From DATAEG01 sp051001975 (GTDB lineage Bacteria; Actinomycetota; Actinomycetes; Mycobacteriales; Jatrophihabitantaceae): DNA of 6,080 nucleotides. Position 1 is the first letter of the stretch. Each line of letters opens with the position of its first letter. Shown here piece after piece: positions 5,580 to 6,080 of this stretch. The translations under genes and the position numbers were made by a program. A model generated the notes under the pieces. That model was not told where the DNA came from, did not search any database, and saw nothing but the letters and a program-made list of their open reading frames with translations. The stretch covers positions 1 through 6,080 of the forward strand of contig JBPCMU010000007.1 of assembly GCA_051001975.1 (NCBI GenBank), read 5' to 3'.

Positions 5580-6035
5580 TCACGGACGGATGTGCACTCG
5601 AGGAGCGATCAGCACGGCTCCGACGAGCAGTGAGAGCACCGCGCCGCTCACCGAGCCGAGCACCGCACCCTCGACCAGGGCGGCCGGCGACGTCAGCGGA
5701 TGGGTGCACAGACCCACTGTGACTCCGGCGACGGCACCGAGCGTGCCGCCGCCGGCGACGCCGATCACCAGGGCACGGCGAAAGATCTTCGCGGGCGGCC
5801 AATGGTCCACGGGTGCGCTCCACCTGGCCGAGATCGCCAGGACCAGTCCACAGACGACGCCGGCGGCCGCGCCGATGCCGGCTCCTTCCAGAGCGCCGAA
5901 GAACGTTCCGACCACCGGCCACTCGAGGGTGCCCTCCAGTCCGCCGACAGCGGCACCAGCGCCCGCGCCGAGCGTGCCGACCGAGGCGACGACGTGTTCG
6001 GCTCGGGTCCGCCACGATCTGCTGCTGGTCGTCAT
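5580..6035 (-). CDS. Small glycine-rich integral membrane protein, unknown function
   Basis: The protein has 151 residues from ATG (6035-6033), preceded by GGAG five bases upstream on the minus strand, a good Shine-Dalgarno. After a short basic N-terminus (SRSWRTRAEH) there are about four hydrophobic, Gly/Ala-rich segments at roughly 15-34, 41-70, 88-110 and 118-144. They are joined by a charged loop (ARWSAPVDHWPPAKIFRR, 70-87). Glycine-zipper spacing (GxxxG-like) is dense. A short motif recurs: GGLEG (31-35), GALEG (47-51) and LVEG (120-123). Such proteins insert in the cytoplasmic membrane, where glycine zippers pack helices or form oligomers. I recognise no named family, and the function is unknown. 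The gene converges with the hydrolase gene. Composition and codon use fit the neighbours. The 45 bases upstream, to the window edge, show the Shine-Dalgarno but no clear promoter. Confidence 0.8.
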   Translation of the reverse strand: MTTSSRSWRTRAEHVVASVGTLGAGAGAAVGGLEGTLEWPVVGTFFGALEGAGIGAAAGVVCGLVLAISARWSAPVDHWPPAKIFRRALVIGVAGGGTLGAVAGVTVGLCTHPLTSPAALVEGAVLGSVSGAVLSLLVGAVLIAPRVHIRP

Positions 6036-6080
6036 CGTGGCTCCGCTCGTCGTGGGTTTGGGGGAGACGCAGGCGAGAAA

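Noticed and set aside
5237..5722. Plus-strand 161-codon frame across the end of the hydrolase and the membrane protein gene
   Set aside because: It is Arg-rich and overlaps two better-supported genes out of frame.

Overview
The window is high-GC DNA with strong G/C preference at third codon positions. Its translation elongation factor gene (lepA) encodes a protein of the actinobacterial type, so the source is very probably an actinobacterium. The genus cannot be fixed from this sequence alone. I see no mobile element, CRISPR array, tRNA or rRNA.

Layout, left to right. (1) The 3' end of an unrecognised, probably beta-rich protein gene (+, to 530). (2) A 94-base leader, then lepA (+, 625-2481). 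The leader holds three mutually complementary segments, one covering the lepA Shine-Dalgarno, and a match to the SigR/SigH stress-sigma promoter consensus. (3) A small hypothetical gene converging on lepA (-, 2489-2683). (4) A 171-base intergenic region between divergent genes. It holds a short palindrome on a shared promoter-like patch and three perfect tandem copies of a 16-bp repeat. (5) A TetR-family regulator gene (+, 2855-3421). (6) A hairpin between convergent genes, then an SRPBCC/polyketide-cyclase-like gene (-, 3492-3917). (7) A divergent serine hydrolase gene of the beta-lactamase/penicillin-binding class C superfamily (+, 4023-5471), whose -10 spacing suggests a leaderless mRNA. 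(8) A small glycine-zipper membrane protein gene (-, 5580-6035).

Apart from lepA these look like accessory or house-specific genes in single-gene transcription units: neighbours are convergent or divergent almost throughout, so no multi-gene operon is visible. The TetR protein most likely regulates itself; nothing in the sequence links it to the SRPBCC or hydrolase genes, because the palindromes near them differ. I found no convincing new multi-gene system. The signals most worth testing are in non-coding DNA: the lepA leader, the triple repeat ahead of the TetR gene, and the leaderless-type start of the hydrolase.
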